Assembly: GCA_027486255.1 (NCBI GenBank)
Contig: JAIXPL010000019.1
Location: 1 to 53,503, forward strand
Source of the DNA: Comamonadaceae bacterium
Lineage (GTDB): Bacteria; Pseudomonadota; Gammaproteobacteria; Burkholderiales; Burkholderiaceae_C
DNA: 53,503 nt
Direction: 5' to 3'
Below, in pieces: positions 8,300 to 16,342 of the stretch (the stretch's first letter is position 1; each line of letters begins with the position of its first letter). A program made the position numbers and the translations under genes. The notes under the pieces are model-generated. The model made no database searches and was not told where the DNA came from. It saw only the letters and a program-made list of their open reading frames with translations.

Positions 8300-8390
8300 T
8301 TTCACCACCTGATTCTGGAAAGGAAATGTGTTCGACAGGAGCACGCAACTGGGTCAGCGGTCAAGGCCGAGCACTGCAGGTTCTCAGCCT

Positions 8391-8804
8391 TTAAAGAAAA
8401 GGGTTCTCCACCACCAACTTGCCAAAGCGCTGGCCGTGCTGACCGTCTTCGCTCACCAGCACATCGGCCTGCGCGCGCAGTGCGGCTTCAAGAATCAAGG
8501 CGTCCCACCATTGAAGTTGGTGCTGCTGGGCCAGGCGGGTGGCTTCCATCACGCTGGTGGCAGAGCTACCCACCACCTCAAAGCAGGCCAGTCGCTCCAC
8601 CTGGGCTTGAGCTTCGGCCTGGGACAGGGCGGGCTGCAGTTTGCGTGTGGTGATCGCGTAGAACTCCTGCAGCACCTGGGCGCTGAGCACCACGGTACCT
8701 TGATCGCAAGCGCGGGCCAGTCGATCAATGGCCCTGGCTTGGCGTACCGGATCGGCAGCGTCCATGCAATAGACCAGAACGTTGGTGTCAAAGAAGCAGA
8801 TCAT
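8391..8804 (-). CDS. vapC: PIN-domain toxin, VapC type
   Basis: A 137-residue PIN-domain ribonuclease. The acidic Mg-binding residues are all visible: Asp6 in FFDTN, Glu47 in VLQEFY, Asp101 in WWDAL and Glu119/Asp120 in VSEDGQ. PIN toxins of this family cut specific RNAs such as initiator tRNA or the sarcin-ricin loop; the target here cannot be read from sequence. Its ATG overlaps the stop of the antitoxin gene by 4 bases, as in most vapBC operons, giving translational coupling. The catalytic residues are intact, so it is probably active. Confidence 0.9.
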   Translation of the reverse strand: MICFFDTNVLVYCMDAADPVRQARAIDRLARACDQGTVVLSAQVLQEFYAITTRKLQPALSQAEAQAQVERLACFEVVGSSATSVMEATRLAQQHQLQWWDALILEAALRAQADVLVSEDGQHGQRFGKLVVENPFL

Positions 8805-9049
8805 GTGCGGCCTGGGTAAGGCCTGTCGTGTGCATCATCACGGCGCCAAGTCTGGCCGCTGGTGTTGGCGCGGCTGCTGCGCGCGGCCTCAATAAAGGCT
8901 TGCGCGGCGCTTTGCTGCGTTTGTCCGCCTTGGGCATAGCCAGCCAGGAATTCGCGCACCTTGGCACTGACCGAGGTGCCCTCCTGGATCGCGCGCACCC
9001 GGGCCTGGCGGACCACGGCTTCGTCAATGGAGATGGTGAGATTGGTCAT
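8801..9049 (-). CDS. vapB: VapB-type antitoxin, ribbon-helix-helix
   Basis: An 82-residue protein. MTNLTISIDEAVVRQARVRA matches the beta strand and first helix of a ribbon-helix-helix DNA-binding domain, and GTSVSAKVREFLAGY the second helix. The C-terminal half is polar and probably wraps the toxin. AAAGGA precedes the ATG. It is the first gene of a two-gene operon with vapC. Antitoxins of this kind bind their own promoter; an inverted repeat at 9071-9104 is a candidate operator. Confidence 0.87.
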   Translation of the reverse strand: MTNLTISIDEAVVRQARVRAIQEGTSVSAKVREFLAGYAQGGQTQQSAAQAFIEAARSSRANTSGQTWRRDDAHDRPYPGRT

Positions 9050-9070
9050 CAGGGTCCTTTGGACAAGGGA

Positions 9071-9104
9071 ACATGTGCTGCACGTGAACCTGTATCACAC
9101 ATGT
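9071..9104. promoter_or_regulatory. Candidate vapBC autoregulatory operator
   Basis: ACATGTG at 9071-9077 and CACATGT at 9098-9104 form a perfect inverted repeat, half-site starts 27 bases apart, directly upstream of vapB. A GATACA -10-like element on the minus strand lies between them. The placement fits autoregulation by the RHH antitoxin. Confidence 0.4.
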
Positions 9105-9171
9105 TAGACCGAAATCTGCACAGCAGCAAGCCTCAGAAGACGGGGACTTGCCCCGCACCCACTCAAGTTGC

Positions 9172-10128
9172 TCAGGCACACAAGCGCTGGCGCGCCTGCT
9201 CGTATTCGCGGCGCAACTGGGCAATGAATTCACCGGCTGTCTGCACCTTGTCGATGACGCCAATGCCCTGGCCGCAGCCCCAAATGTCTTTCCAGGCCTT
9301 GGCCGCCACATCGCCGCCAAAGTTCATCTTGCTCGGGTCGCTCTCGGGCAAATTGGCCGGGTCCAGGCCGGCCTTGCGGATGGAGGGCGCCAGGTAGTTG
9401 CCGTGGACGCCGGTGAACAGGTTGCTGTAGACGATGTCGTCAGAGTTGCAGTCGACGATGGCCTGCTTGTAGTCCTCGCTGGCCCTGGCCTCCTCGGTGG
9501 CAATGAAGGCCGAGCCGATGTAGGCAAAGTCAGCGCCCATGGCCTGGGCCGCGAGCACCGCACCGCCGCTGGCAATGGCACCTGAGAGGGCCACGGGGCC
9601 GTCGAACCATTGACGAATTTCCTGAATGAGCGCAAACGGGCTTTTCACGCCCGCGTGACCGCCGGCACCGGCTGCCACGGCAATCAGGCCGTCAGCGCCC
9701 TTCTCGATGGCCTTGCGCGCAAAGGCGTTGTTGATGATGTCGTGCAGCACCACGCCGCCGTAGCTGTGCGCGGCGGCGTTGATGTCCTCACGAGCGCCCA
9801 GCGAGGTGATGTAAATCGGCACCTTGTGCTTGACGCACAGCGCCATGTCCTGCTCCAGCCGGTCGTTGGACTTGTGCACGATCTGGTTGATGGCAAAGGG
9901 CGCGGCCGGTTGCTCAGGGTGGTCGCGGTTCCAGGCGGCCAGCGTCTCGGTGATCTCAGCCAGCCATTCATCGAGCTGAGAGGCCGGCCGGGCGTTGAGC
10001 GCAGGCATGCAGCCCACCACGCCCGCAATGCACTGGGCGATCACCAGCTTGGGGGTACTCACGATGAACAGGGGCGAGCCAATGATGGGCAGCGGCAGGT
10101 GCGCCAGTGCGCCGGGCAGTTTGGACAT
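9172..10128 (-). CDS. Nitronate monooxygenase family (FMN oxidoreductase)
   Basis: A 318-residue TIM-barrel flavoprotein of the 2-nitropropane dioxygenase/nitronate monooxygenase group. Visible features: N-terminal LPIIGSPLFIVSTPKLVIAQC, the FMN-phosphate loop AAGAGGHAG, and SGAIASGGAVLAAQAMGADFAYIGSAFIATEE. These enzymes oxidise nitronates or act as NAD(P)H:quinone or enoyl reductases; the substrate is uncertain. GGAG stands 5 bases before the ATG. It is 34 bases downstream of the acyl-CoA dehydrogenase gene on the same strand, a pairing common in Burkholderiales, so co-transcription is likely. Confidence 0.88.
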   Translation of the reverse strand: MSKLPGALAHLPLPIIGSPLFIVSTPKLVIAQCIAGVVGCMPALNARPASQLDEWLAEITETLAAWNRDHPEQPAAPFAINQIVHKSNDRLEQDMALCVKHKVPIYITSLGAREDINAAAHSYGGVVLHDIINNAFARKAIEKGADGLIAVAAGAGGHAGVKSPFALIQEIRQWFDGPVALSGAIASGGAVLAAQAMGADFAYIGSAFIATEEARASEDYKQAIVDCNSDDIVYSNLFTGVHGNYLAPSIRKAGLDPANLPESDPSKMNFGGDVAAKAWKDIWGCGQGIGVIDKVQTAGEFIAQLRREYEQARQRLCA

Positions 10129-10162
10129 GGTGTCTCCTTGGGGTTGGCCGGATCGCGAGGGA

Positions 10163-11962
10163 TCAGAAAGCGTCGAGCGCCAGCTCGGTCACAGACTCGG
10201 CGCCTTCGACGATGGCATCGCGCATCCCTGGGGCCTTGCTGAGGAGATGGTCGCCATAAAAGCGGGCCGTGGTGACCTTGGCCTTCATGAAGTCGGCGCC
10301 AAAGTCGCCAGCATCGCCGCTGGCCAGGGCCTGTTCGGCCACCAGCAGGGCACGGGCCATTTGCCAGCCCGAGACCAGATTGCCGGCCAGCATGAGGTAA
10401 GGCACGCTGCCCGCGAACACGGCGTTGGGTGAGGCCTTGGTGCCGCTGCAGACGAAGTCCACCACATCCAGGAAGGCCTGGCGCGCGGCCTTCAGGCGCC
10501 GGCCCATAGCCTGCGCATGGGCGCTGCCCTGCATCAGCTCGGCCTCGGTGGCCTCCACCTGGGCCGCCAGGGCTCGGGCGGTGCGGCCGCCGTCGCGGGC
10601 GGTCTTGCGGCCCACCAGGTCGTTGGCCTGGATGGCGGTGGTGCCCTCGTAGATGGTGAGGATCTTGGCGTCGCGGTAGTACTGGGCGCAGCCGGTCTCT
10701 TCAATGAAGCCCATGCCGCCATGCACCTGCACACCCAGGGCGGTGACTTCCTGGCTCATCTCGGTGCTGTAGCCCTTGACCAGGGGCACCATGAACTCAT
10801 AGAAAGCCAGGTTCTGCTGGCGCACCTCGGTATCGGGGTGGTGGTGCGAGGCGTCGTAGGCGGCGGCCGCCACCGAGGCCATGGCGCGGCAGCCTTCGGT
10901 GTAGGCGCGCATGGTCATGAGCATGCGCTTGACATCCGGGTGATGAATGATGGGGCCGCTGCCGGGCAGCGAGCCGTCCACCGGGCGGCTCTGCACGCGG
11001 TCACGGGCGTATTGCACCGCCTTCTGGTAAGCGCGGTCGGCAATGGCGATACCCTGCATGCCCACGGCGTAGCGCGCGGCGTTCATCATGATGAACATGT
11101 ACTCCAGGCCACGGTTCTCCTGGCCCACGAGGTAGCCCACAGCGCCGCCGTGATCGCCGTACTGCAGCACGGCGGTGGGGCTGGCCTTGATACCCAGCTT
11201 GTGTTCGATGCTCACGCAATGCACATCGTTGCGCGCTCGAAGTGCGCCGTCGGCATGGACCATGAATTTCGGCACCACAAACAGGCTGATGCCCTTGACG
11301 CCCTCGGGCGCGCCGGGCACACGGGCCAGCACCAGGTGCACGATGTTCTCGGCCATGTCGTGCTCACCGTAGGTGATGTAGATCTTGGTGCCGAACACCT
11401 TGTAGCTGCCATCGGGCTGGGGCTCGGCGCGGGTGCGCACAGCGGCCAGGTCCGAGCCGGCCTGGGGCTCGGTGAGGTTCATGGTGCCGGTCCATTGGCC
11501 CGAGACGAGCTTCTCAAGGTAGATGGCCTTGAGCTCGTCGGAGCCAGCCGTCAGCAGGGCCTCGATAGCGCCGTCGGTGAGCAGCGGGCACAGCGCAAAA
11601 CTCATGTTGGCGGCGTTGAGCATCTCGCCGCAGGCCGCGCCTATGGTCTTGGGCAGGCCCTGGCCGCCGAAATCGAGCGGATGCTGCAGGCCCTGCCAGC
11701 CGCCCTCGGCGTACTGCCTGAAAGCCTCCTTGAAGCCGGGGGTGGTGTGAACCACGCCGTCCTTGAGGGATGAGGGGTTCTTGTCGCCCTCCCAGTTCAG
11801 CGGCGCCACCACCTCCTGGTTGAAGCGGGCGCATTCCTCGAGCACGGCCTGGGCCGTGTCGAAACCGGCATCTTCGAACGCGGGCATGCGAGCGATCTCG
11901 TCGATGCGGGCCAGGTGCTTGATGCCAAACAGCATGTCCTTCAGGGGGGCGGTGTAGCTCAT
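10163..11962 (-). CDS. Acyl-CoA dehydrogenase, DmdC-like long family
   Basis: A 599-residue FAD-dependent acyl-CoA dehydrogenase, longer than the usual 380-residue enzymes, with the N-terminal APLKDMLFGI start and C-terminal extra domain of the DmdC/FadE5-like group. Motifs: TMNLTEPQAGSDLAAV, GIKASPTAV, and IYEGTTAIQANDL with the expected catalytic Glu at about residue 438. It oxidises an acyl-CoA (a fatty acyl or methylmercaptopropionyl type) and passes electrons to ETF. The neighbouring etfBA genes encode that acceptor. A terminator lies between etfA and this gene, so it is transcribed by read-through or from its own weak promoter. Confidence 0.92.
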   Translation of the reverse strand: MSYTAPLKDMLFGIKHLARIDEIARMPAFEDAGFDTAQAVLEECARFNQEVVAPLNWEGDKNPSSLKDGVVHTTPGFKEAFRQYAEGGWQGLQHPLDFGGQGLPKTIGAACGEMLNAANMSFALCPLLTDGAIEALLTAGSDELKAIYLEKLVSGQWTGTMNLTEPQAGSDLAAVRTRAEPQPDGSYKVFGTKIYITYGEHDMAENIVHLVLARVPGAPEGVKGISLFVVPKFMVHADGALRARNDVHCVSIEHKLGIKASPTAVLQYGDHGGAVGYLVGQENRGLEYMFIMMNAARYAVGMQGIAIADRAYQKAVQYARDRVQSRPVDGSLPGSGPIIHHPDVKRMLMTMRAYTEGCRAMASVAAAAYDASHHHPDTEVRQQNLAFYEFMVPLVKGYSTEMSQEVTALGVQVHGGMGFIEETGCAQYYRDAKILTIYEGTTAIQANDLVGRKTARDGGRTARALAAQVEATEAELMQGSAHAQAMGRRLKAARQAFLDVVDFVCSGTKASPNAVFAGSVPYLMLAGNLVSGWQMARALLVAEQALASGDAGDFGADFMKAKVTTARFYGDHLLSKAPGMRDAIVEGAESVTELALDAF

Positions 11963-12008
11963 GAAAAGGGTCTCCGTTCAAAAGGATGGCCCGGGCATCC
12001 CGGGCGAA

Positions 12009-12035
12009 AAAAAGGCATCCACCGGATGCCTTTTT
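12009..12035 (-). terminator. Rho-independent terminator after etfBA
   Basis: AAAAAGGCATCC and GGATGCCTTTTT form a perfect 12-base stem with loop ACC. On the minus strand it is followed by a run of T. It lies 17 bases after the etfA stop codon and before the acyl-CoA dehydrogenase gene. Confidence 0.9.
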
Positions 12036-12051
12036 GAACTGCGCACTGGGT

Positions 12052-12984
12052 TCAGAGCTTGCCCACCAGCTCGGGCACAGCGGTGAACAGATCGGCCTCC
12101 AGGCCGTAGTCGGCCACGCTGAAGATGGGCGCCTCCGGGTCCTTGTTGATGGCCACGATCACCTTCGAATCCTTCATGCCAGCCAGGTGCTGGATGGCGC
12201 CTGAGATGCCGGCGGCCACGTAGAGCTGGGGCGCGACGATTTTGCCGGTCTGGCCCACCTGCCAATCATTCGGGGCATAGCCCGCGTCCACGGCTGCACG
12301 GGAGGCGCCCAGCGCCGCACCGAGCTTGTCGGCCAGGGGGGTCATGACCTCGTTGAACTTCTCGGCGCTGCCCAGGGCCCGGCCGCCGGAGACGATGATC
12401 TTGGCCGCCGTCAGCTCGGGGCGGTCGCTCTTAGACAGCTCGCTGCCCACGTAGCTGCTCTTGCCGCTGTCGGCCACGGCGGTGGCGCTGTCCACGGCGG
12501 CACTGCCGCCGGAGGCAGCCGCCGGGTCAAAGCCCGTGGTGCGCACGGTAATGACCTTCACGGCGTCCATGCTCTGAACCGTGGCAATGGCGTTGCCGGC
12601 GTAAATGGGGCGCTCGAAAGTGTCGGGGCTCAGCACCTTGGTGATATCGGACAGCTGAGCCACATCCAGGCTGGCGGCCACGCGGGGGGCTGTGTTCTTG
12701 CCCGAGGCAGTGGCCGGAAAGAGGATGTGGCTGTAGCTGCCGGCCATGGCGAGCACCTGCGCAGCCAGGTTCTCGGCCAGACCGTGGGCCAGGCCCGCGT
12801 TGTCAGCGTGGATGACTTTGGTCACGCCCACGATCTGGGCGGCGGCCTGGGCAACGGCGCCTGCGTTGTGACCGGCCACCAGCACGTGGACTTCACCGCC
12901 GCATTGGGCAGCGGCACTGACGGTGTTGAGGGTGGCGGGCTTGAGGCTCGCGTTGTCGTGTTCGGCAATAACCAGGGCTGCCAT
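12052..12984 (-). CDS. etfA: Electron transfer flavoprotein, alpha subunit
   Basis: A 310-residue protein that holds FAD and, with EtfB, carries electrons from acyl-CoA dehydrogenases to ETF:quinone oxidoreductase. The C-terminal FAD domain is intact: VSGGRALGS, the ETF alpha signature around [43 protein letters not shown]. The N-terminal domain starts [11 protein letters not shown]. Its ATG is one base after the etfB stop, so translation is coupled. Confidence 0.97.
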   Translation of the reverse strand: MAALVIAEHDNASLKPATLNTVSAAAQCGGEVHVLVAGHNAGAVAQAAAQIVGVTKVIHADNAGLAHGLAENLAAQVLAMAGSYSHILFPATASGKNTAPRVAASLDVAQLSDITKVLSPDTFERPIYAGNAIATVQSMDAVKVITVRTTGFDPAAASGGSAAVDSATAVADSGKSSYVGSELSKSDRPELTAAKIIVSGGRALGSAEKFNEVMTPLADKLGAALGASRAAVDAGYAPNDWQVGQTGKIVAPQLYVAAGISGAIQHLAGMKDSKVIVAINKDPEAPIFSVADYGLEADLFTAVPELVGKL

Positions 12985-12985
12985 G

Positions 12986-13735
12986 TCAGATCACCTTCGC
13001 TTCGTTCTTGAGTTTGTCCACCAGGGTGCTCACGTCCGGCACCTTGATGCCGGCGCCGCGCTTGGGCGGCTCGCTGACCTGCAGGGTCTTGATGCGCGGC
13101 TTGACGTCCACACCCAGATCTTCGGGCTTGACGTTGTCCAGCTGCTTTTTCTTGGCCTTCATGATGTTGGGCAGCGTCACGTAGCGCGGCTCATTGAGGC
13201 GCAGGTCGGTGGTGATGATGGCCGGCAGGCTGATGGACAGGGTCTCGATGCCGCCATCGACCTCGCGGCTGACCGTGGCCTTGTCGCCCGAGACCTCGAC
13301 CTTGGAAGCAAAGGTGGCCTGGGGCCAGCCCAGGAGCGCGGCCAGCATCTGGCCGGTCTGGTTGCAGTCGTCATCGATGGCCTGCTTGCCCAGGATCACG
13401 AGCTGAGGTTGTTCTTTATCCACCAGGGCCTTGAGCAGCTTGGCCACGGCCAGGGGCTGCAGTTCTTCGGCGGTCTCGACCAGGATGGCGCGGTCGGCGC
13501 CGATGGCCATGGCCGTGCGCAGGGTTTCCTGGCACTGCGCCACACCGCAGCTGACAGCCACCACCTCGGTGGCAGCGCCCTTTTCCTTCAGGCGGGTGGC
13601 CTCTTCGACGGCAATCTCGTCGAAGGGGTTCATGCTCATCTTGACGTTGGCAATATCCACACCGCTGCCGTCCGACTTCACGCGCACCTTGACGTTGTAA
13701 TCCACCACCCGCTTGACGGGTACCAGTACCTTCAT
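12986..13735 (-). CDS. etfB: Electron transfer flavoprotein, beta subunit
   Basis: A 249-residue AMP-binding subunit of ETF, of normal length. It begins [19 protein letters not shown] and contains the family region [12 protein letters not shown] and [18 protein letters not shown]. The start at 13735 is chosen because GGAG lies 6 bases upstream; an in-frame ATG at 13747 would add METF but has no clear site. It is the first gene of the etfBA operon. The 226-base leader holds two palindromic operators and a TATAAT box, so the operon is probably controlled by fatty-acid or branched-chain amino acid regulators. Confidence 0.97.
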   Translation of the reverse strand: MKVLVPVKRVVDYNVKVRVKSDGSGVDIANVKMSMNPFDEIAVEEATRLKEKGAATEVVAVSCGVAQCQETLRTAMAIGADRAILVETAEELQPLAVAKLLKALVDKEQPQLVILGKQAIDDDCNQTGQMLAALLGWPQATFASKVEVSGDKATVSREVDGGIETLSISLPAIITTDLRLNEPRYVTLPNIMKAKKKQLDNVKPEDLGVDVKPRIKTLQVSEPPKRGAGIKVPDVSTLVDKLKNEAKVI

Positions 13736-13805
13736 GAAGGTCTCCAATGCTTGTTGAAATGAGTGAGCCGCCTGTGGAGGGATCTGAGCCGCACCCCGAG
13801 GCTGG

Positions 13806-13820
13806 TTGACGTTACGTCAA
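13806..13820. promoter_or_regulatory. Perfect 15-base palindrome, LiuR-like operator
   Basis: TTGACGTTACGTCAA is symmetric around its central base. It lies about 70 bases before the etfB start. The half-site TTGACGT resembles sites described for the MerR-family regulator LiuR, which controls branched-chain amino acid and acyl-CoA degradation genes in proteobacteria. The regulator assignment is inference. Confidence 0.5.
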
Positions 13821-13897
13821 TTCCCTGATTCTATGTCTCCCTGCCAATGCAAGCCTCTTTCAGAGGGAAAACACTGGCTTTGTGACAGCGACAACAG

Positions 13898-13917
13898 AAA
13901 AGAACGACCGTTCTTTT
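13898..13917. promoter_or_regulatory. Perfect inverted repeat, TetR-type operator
   Basis: AAAAGAACG and CGTTCTTTT are exact complements with two bases (AC) between them. Shape and length fit a TetR-family operator. It sits immediately downstream of the TATAAT at 13922-13927, so it covers the expected transcription start of etfBA, a typical repressor position. FadP, the TetR regulator of fatty-acid degradation in betaproteobacteria, is the obvious candidate but is not shown by sequence alone. Confidence 0.55.
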
Positions 13918-13921
13918 GTGG

Positions 13922-13927
13922 ATTATA
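13922..13927 (-). promoter_or_regulatory. Probable -10 box of etfBA
   Basis: On the minus strand this reads TATAAT. A weak -35 candidate, TGCCAC, lies 17 bases upstream (complement of 13945-13950). The predicted start site falls inside the palindrome at 13898-13917, leaving a leader of about 180 bases. Confidence 0.5.
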
Positions 13928-13961
13928 GAAAGCATGGCGGCGGGGTGGCAGCTCGTCAGGT

Positions 13962-15254
13962 TTACTTTGACGTGCTGTGCACCACGCGCTGGGGGTAGGG
14001 AATCTCGATGCCATGGGCGCGGAAGGCCTCCAGCACGGCCAGGTTCACCTCCGATCGCAGGTTGTTTTGGCCGTTTTCTGGATCGGCGATCCAGTAGTTG
14101 AGCGAAAACTCCAGCCCATCGGCGCCAAAGTTCAGAAGGTGCACGCTGGGCGCAGGCTCGGCCAGCACCCGGGGCTGTGCGCTGGCGGCCTCTAGCAGCA
14201 GCCGCGTGACCAGGTCCACGTCACTCGCATAGGCCACGGTGACCAAGGTGCTGAGCACCACATGAGAATCTGACAGCGAGAGGCTTTCAATGCGGTTGGC
14301 AATGAACATCTCGTTGGGAACCACCGACTCGCGGCCCGACAGCGCCCGCACGATGGTGTAGCGGGCCTTGATGTCGCTGATGCGGCCCTCGAAGTTGTCG
14401 ATGCGCACGTGGTCGCCAATGCGCACACTGCGCTCGGCCAGCATGACAAACCCGCTGACATAGCTGGCGGCGAGCTTCTGCAGGCCCAGACCCACACCCA
14501 CCCCAATGGCACCGCCCAGCACCGACAGGGCCGTGAGGTCAATGCCCACCGCCGACAGGCCCAGCAGCAGGCCCACGCCCACCAGCAGGGCGCGCACGGC
14601 ATTGCTGACCGCCTTGCGCAGCGAAAGGTCACCACCGGTGGCCGACTTGAGCAACTGGGCTTCGATGGCCGAGGAAATCCAAAGCGAAACAATGAGCACG
14701 GCCCCGGCCGTGATGGCGCCCTCCAGCAGGGTGCGCACCGACAGCTTGGCCGAACCCACATGCCAGCTGATCTGGTCGAGCTCCTCGAGCATGAGGGGCA
14801 ACACGCCCGTGACCCACAGCACCATGGCGGCCCAGGCCACCCAGGAAATGGAGCGCTCCAGGGCGCGGATGAGAGGCGCGTCCTTGAAGGCAGCCTGGAG
14901 CACCTTCACGCCCACACGGATGACGGCCAGCGACACCAGCACCGGCAAGGCCACACGGAACACCGCAAGGGGCTGGCCGGCAGCCAGCACCAGAGCTCGG
15001 GCGGCATAGCCCAGGCACAGCAGCAACAAAGGAAAAAGCGCACCGTCTATCAGCTTGCGCCCGAAGAGCACTGGCAGGTCCAGGTCGGCGCGCACAGCTC
15101 GGCGCAGCAAAGCCACCAGCAGCCAGGCCAGCGTCACACTCGCGGTCAGGGCAGCCAACTCGGTGAGGACAGAGGCCTGGGTCAGCTGCGACCACCAGTC
15201 CTGCACACCCTGGATGTGGCCGCTGGACAGCGCAGCCATGCCGGTTCCGGCCAT
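13962..15254 (-). CDS. MscS-family mechanosensitive channel
   Basis: A 430-residue inner-membrane protein. The N-terminal half has five or six hydrophobic segments. The conserved MscS core begins about residue 255 with GGAIGVGVGLGLQKLAASYVS, the pore helix pattern of Gly and Ala, followed by the beta domain with GDHVRIDNFEGRISDIKARYT and VVPNEMFIANRIES. It should open under membrane tension to release solutes in osmotic downshock. GGGAG stands 8 bases before the ATG. The start of the histone-deacetylase-like gene is upstream on the same strand, with 21 bases between the two, so they may be one transcript. Confidence 0.9.
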   Translation of the reverse strand: MAGTGMAALSSGHIQGVQDWWSQLTQASVLTELAALTASVTLAWLLVALLRRAVRADLDLPVLFGRKLIDGALFPLLLLCLGYAARALVLAAGQPLAVFRVALPVLVSLAVIRVGVKVLQAAFKDAPLIRALERSISWVAWAAMVLWVTGVLPLMLEELDQISWHVGSAKLSVRTLLEGAITAGAVLIVSLWISSAIEAQLLKSATGGDLSLRKAVSNAVRALLVGVGLLLGLSAVGIDLTALSVLGGAIGVGVGLGLQKLAASYVSGFVMLAERSVRIGDHVRIDNFEGRISDIKARYTIVRALSGRESVVPNEMFIANRIESLSLSDSHVVLSTLVTVAYASDVDLVTRLLLEAASAQPRVLAEPAPSVHLLNFGADGLEFSLNYWIADPENGQNNLRSEVNLAVLEAFRAHGIEIPYPQRVVHSTSK

Positions 15255-15275
15255 GAACAGCTCCCGAAAAATGAA

Positions 15276-16229
15276 TTAGAGATCGGCCAGCACCCGGATG
15301 TGGGCTTCCACGCTGCGGGCCAGCGCGTCCAGATGGTAGCCGCCCTCCAAGGCAGAGACGATGCGCCCCTGCGCATGGCGCCGGGCCACGTCCTTGATGC
15401 GGCTGGTGATCCAGGCGTAGTCGGACTCCAGCAGGCCCATCTGCCCCAGCTCGTCCTCACGGTGGGCGTCGAAGCCCGCGCTGATGAAAATCATCTGCGG
15501 GCCAAAGGCCTCCAGGCGGGGAATCCAGTGGGTCTCAATCAGCTCCCGAACGGCCGGGCCGCGCGTGTAGGCCGGTACGGGCACGTTGACCAGATTGCCG
15601 GCCGGATTCTCGGTGCCCGTATAGGGGTAGAGGGGGTGCTGAAAGAAGCTCACCATCAGGATGCGCTCGTCACCAGAGACGATGTCTTCGGTGCCGTTAC
15701 CGTGGTGCACATCAAAGTCCACGATGGCCACGCGCTGCAGGCCATGGCGCTCAAGCGCGTATTTGGCAGCCACGGCCACATTGTTGAAAAAGCAAAAGCC
15801 CATGGCCTGGCTGCGGCAGGCGTGGTGACCGGGCGGGCGAACGGCGCAAAAAGCGTTTTCCATCTCGCCGGCCATCACCGCGTCGGTGGCGGCCAAGGTG
15901 GCACCTGCCGCGCGCAGGGCCGCCGCCCAGGTGTACTGGTTCAGGGAGGTGTCTGGGTCGATCTGCAGGTGGGCGGGCCCCCCGGCCATTTGTTCCTCGG
16001 CCACCTGTTCGGACAGTCCCCGGATAGAGGCCACCAGCATGCGGTCGTGCGCGAGCTCCAGGTCGGCCACAGGGGCCTCGGGGGCCTGGCGCTGCAGCAG
16101 GGCGTCAGCCACACCGGTGAGCAGCAGGCGGTCGGCTATGGCGTCGAGCCGCTCAGGGCATTCCGGATGGCCGCAGCCCATCTCGTGCTTGCGGCACAGC
16201 GCGTGCGTGAAGTATCCCGTCCCCTGCAT
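15276..16229 (-). CDS. Histone-deacetylase-like amidohydrolase
   Basis: A 317-residue Zn-dependent deacetylase of the arginase fold, class II HDAC-like. Catalytic elements are complete: RPPGHHA (His pair), GFCFFNNVAVAA, the Zn ligands Asp and His in VDFDVHHGNGT, and the second Asp in FISAGFDAH. Bacterial members act on acetylpolyamines or other small acetylated amines; the substrate here is unknown. It lies upstream of the MscS gene on the same strand and is divergent from the transglycosylase gene (113 bases between starts). Confidence 0.92.
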   Translation of the reverse strand: MQGTGYFTHALCRKHEMGCGHPECPERLDAIADRLLLTGVADALLQRQAPEAPVADLELAHDRMLVASIRGLSEQVAEEQMAGGPAHLQIDPDTSLNQYTWAAALRAAGATLAATDAVMAGEMENAFCAVRPPGHHACRSQAMGFCFFNNVAVAAKYALERHGLQRVAIVDFDVHHGNGTEDIVSGDERILMVSFFQHPLYPYTGTENPAGNLVNVPVPAYTRGPAVRELIETHWIPRLEAFGPQMIFISAGFDAHREDELGQMGLLESDYAWITSRIKDVARRHAQGRIVSALEGGYHLDALARSVEAHIRVLADL

Positions 16230-16342
16230 GGCCTTGTTCTGATGGGCTGGCTTTTTGCGGTAAGGTGCGGGCCACCATGTGCTTTGTGCCCCACCGCCTG
16301 AACCGTCTTGACTGTCTCGTGACTCCTGAAAATCAGCTTACC

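Noticed and set aside
14409-16301. 630-codon open frame on the plus strand
   Set aside because: It is antisense to the MscS and HDAC-like genes; the translation is rich in His, Gln, Gly and Arg with no family likeness, as expected for the shadow of a GC-rich gene.
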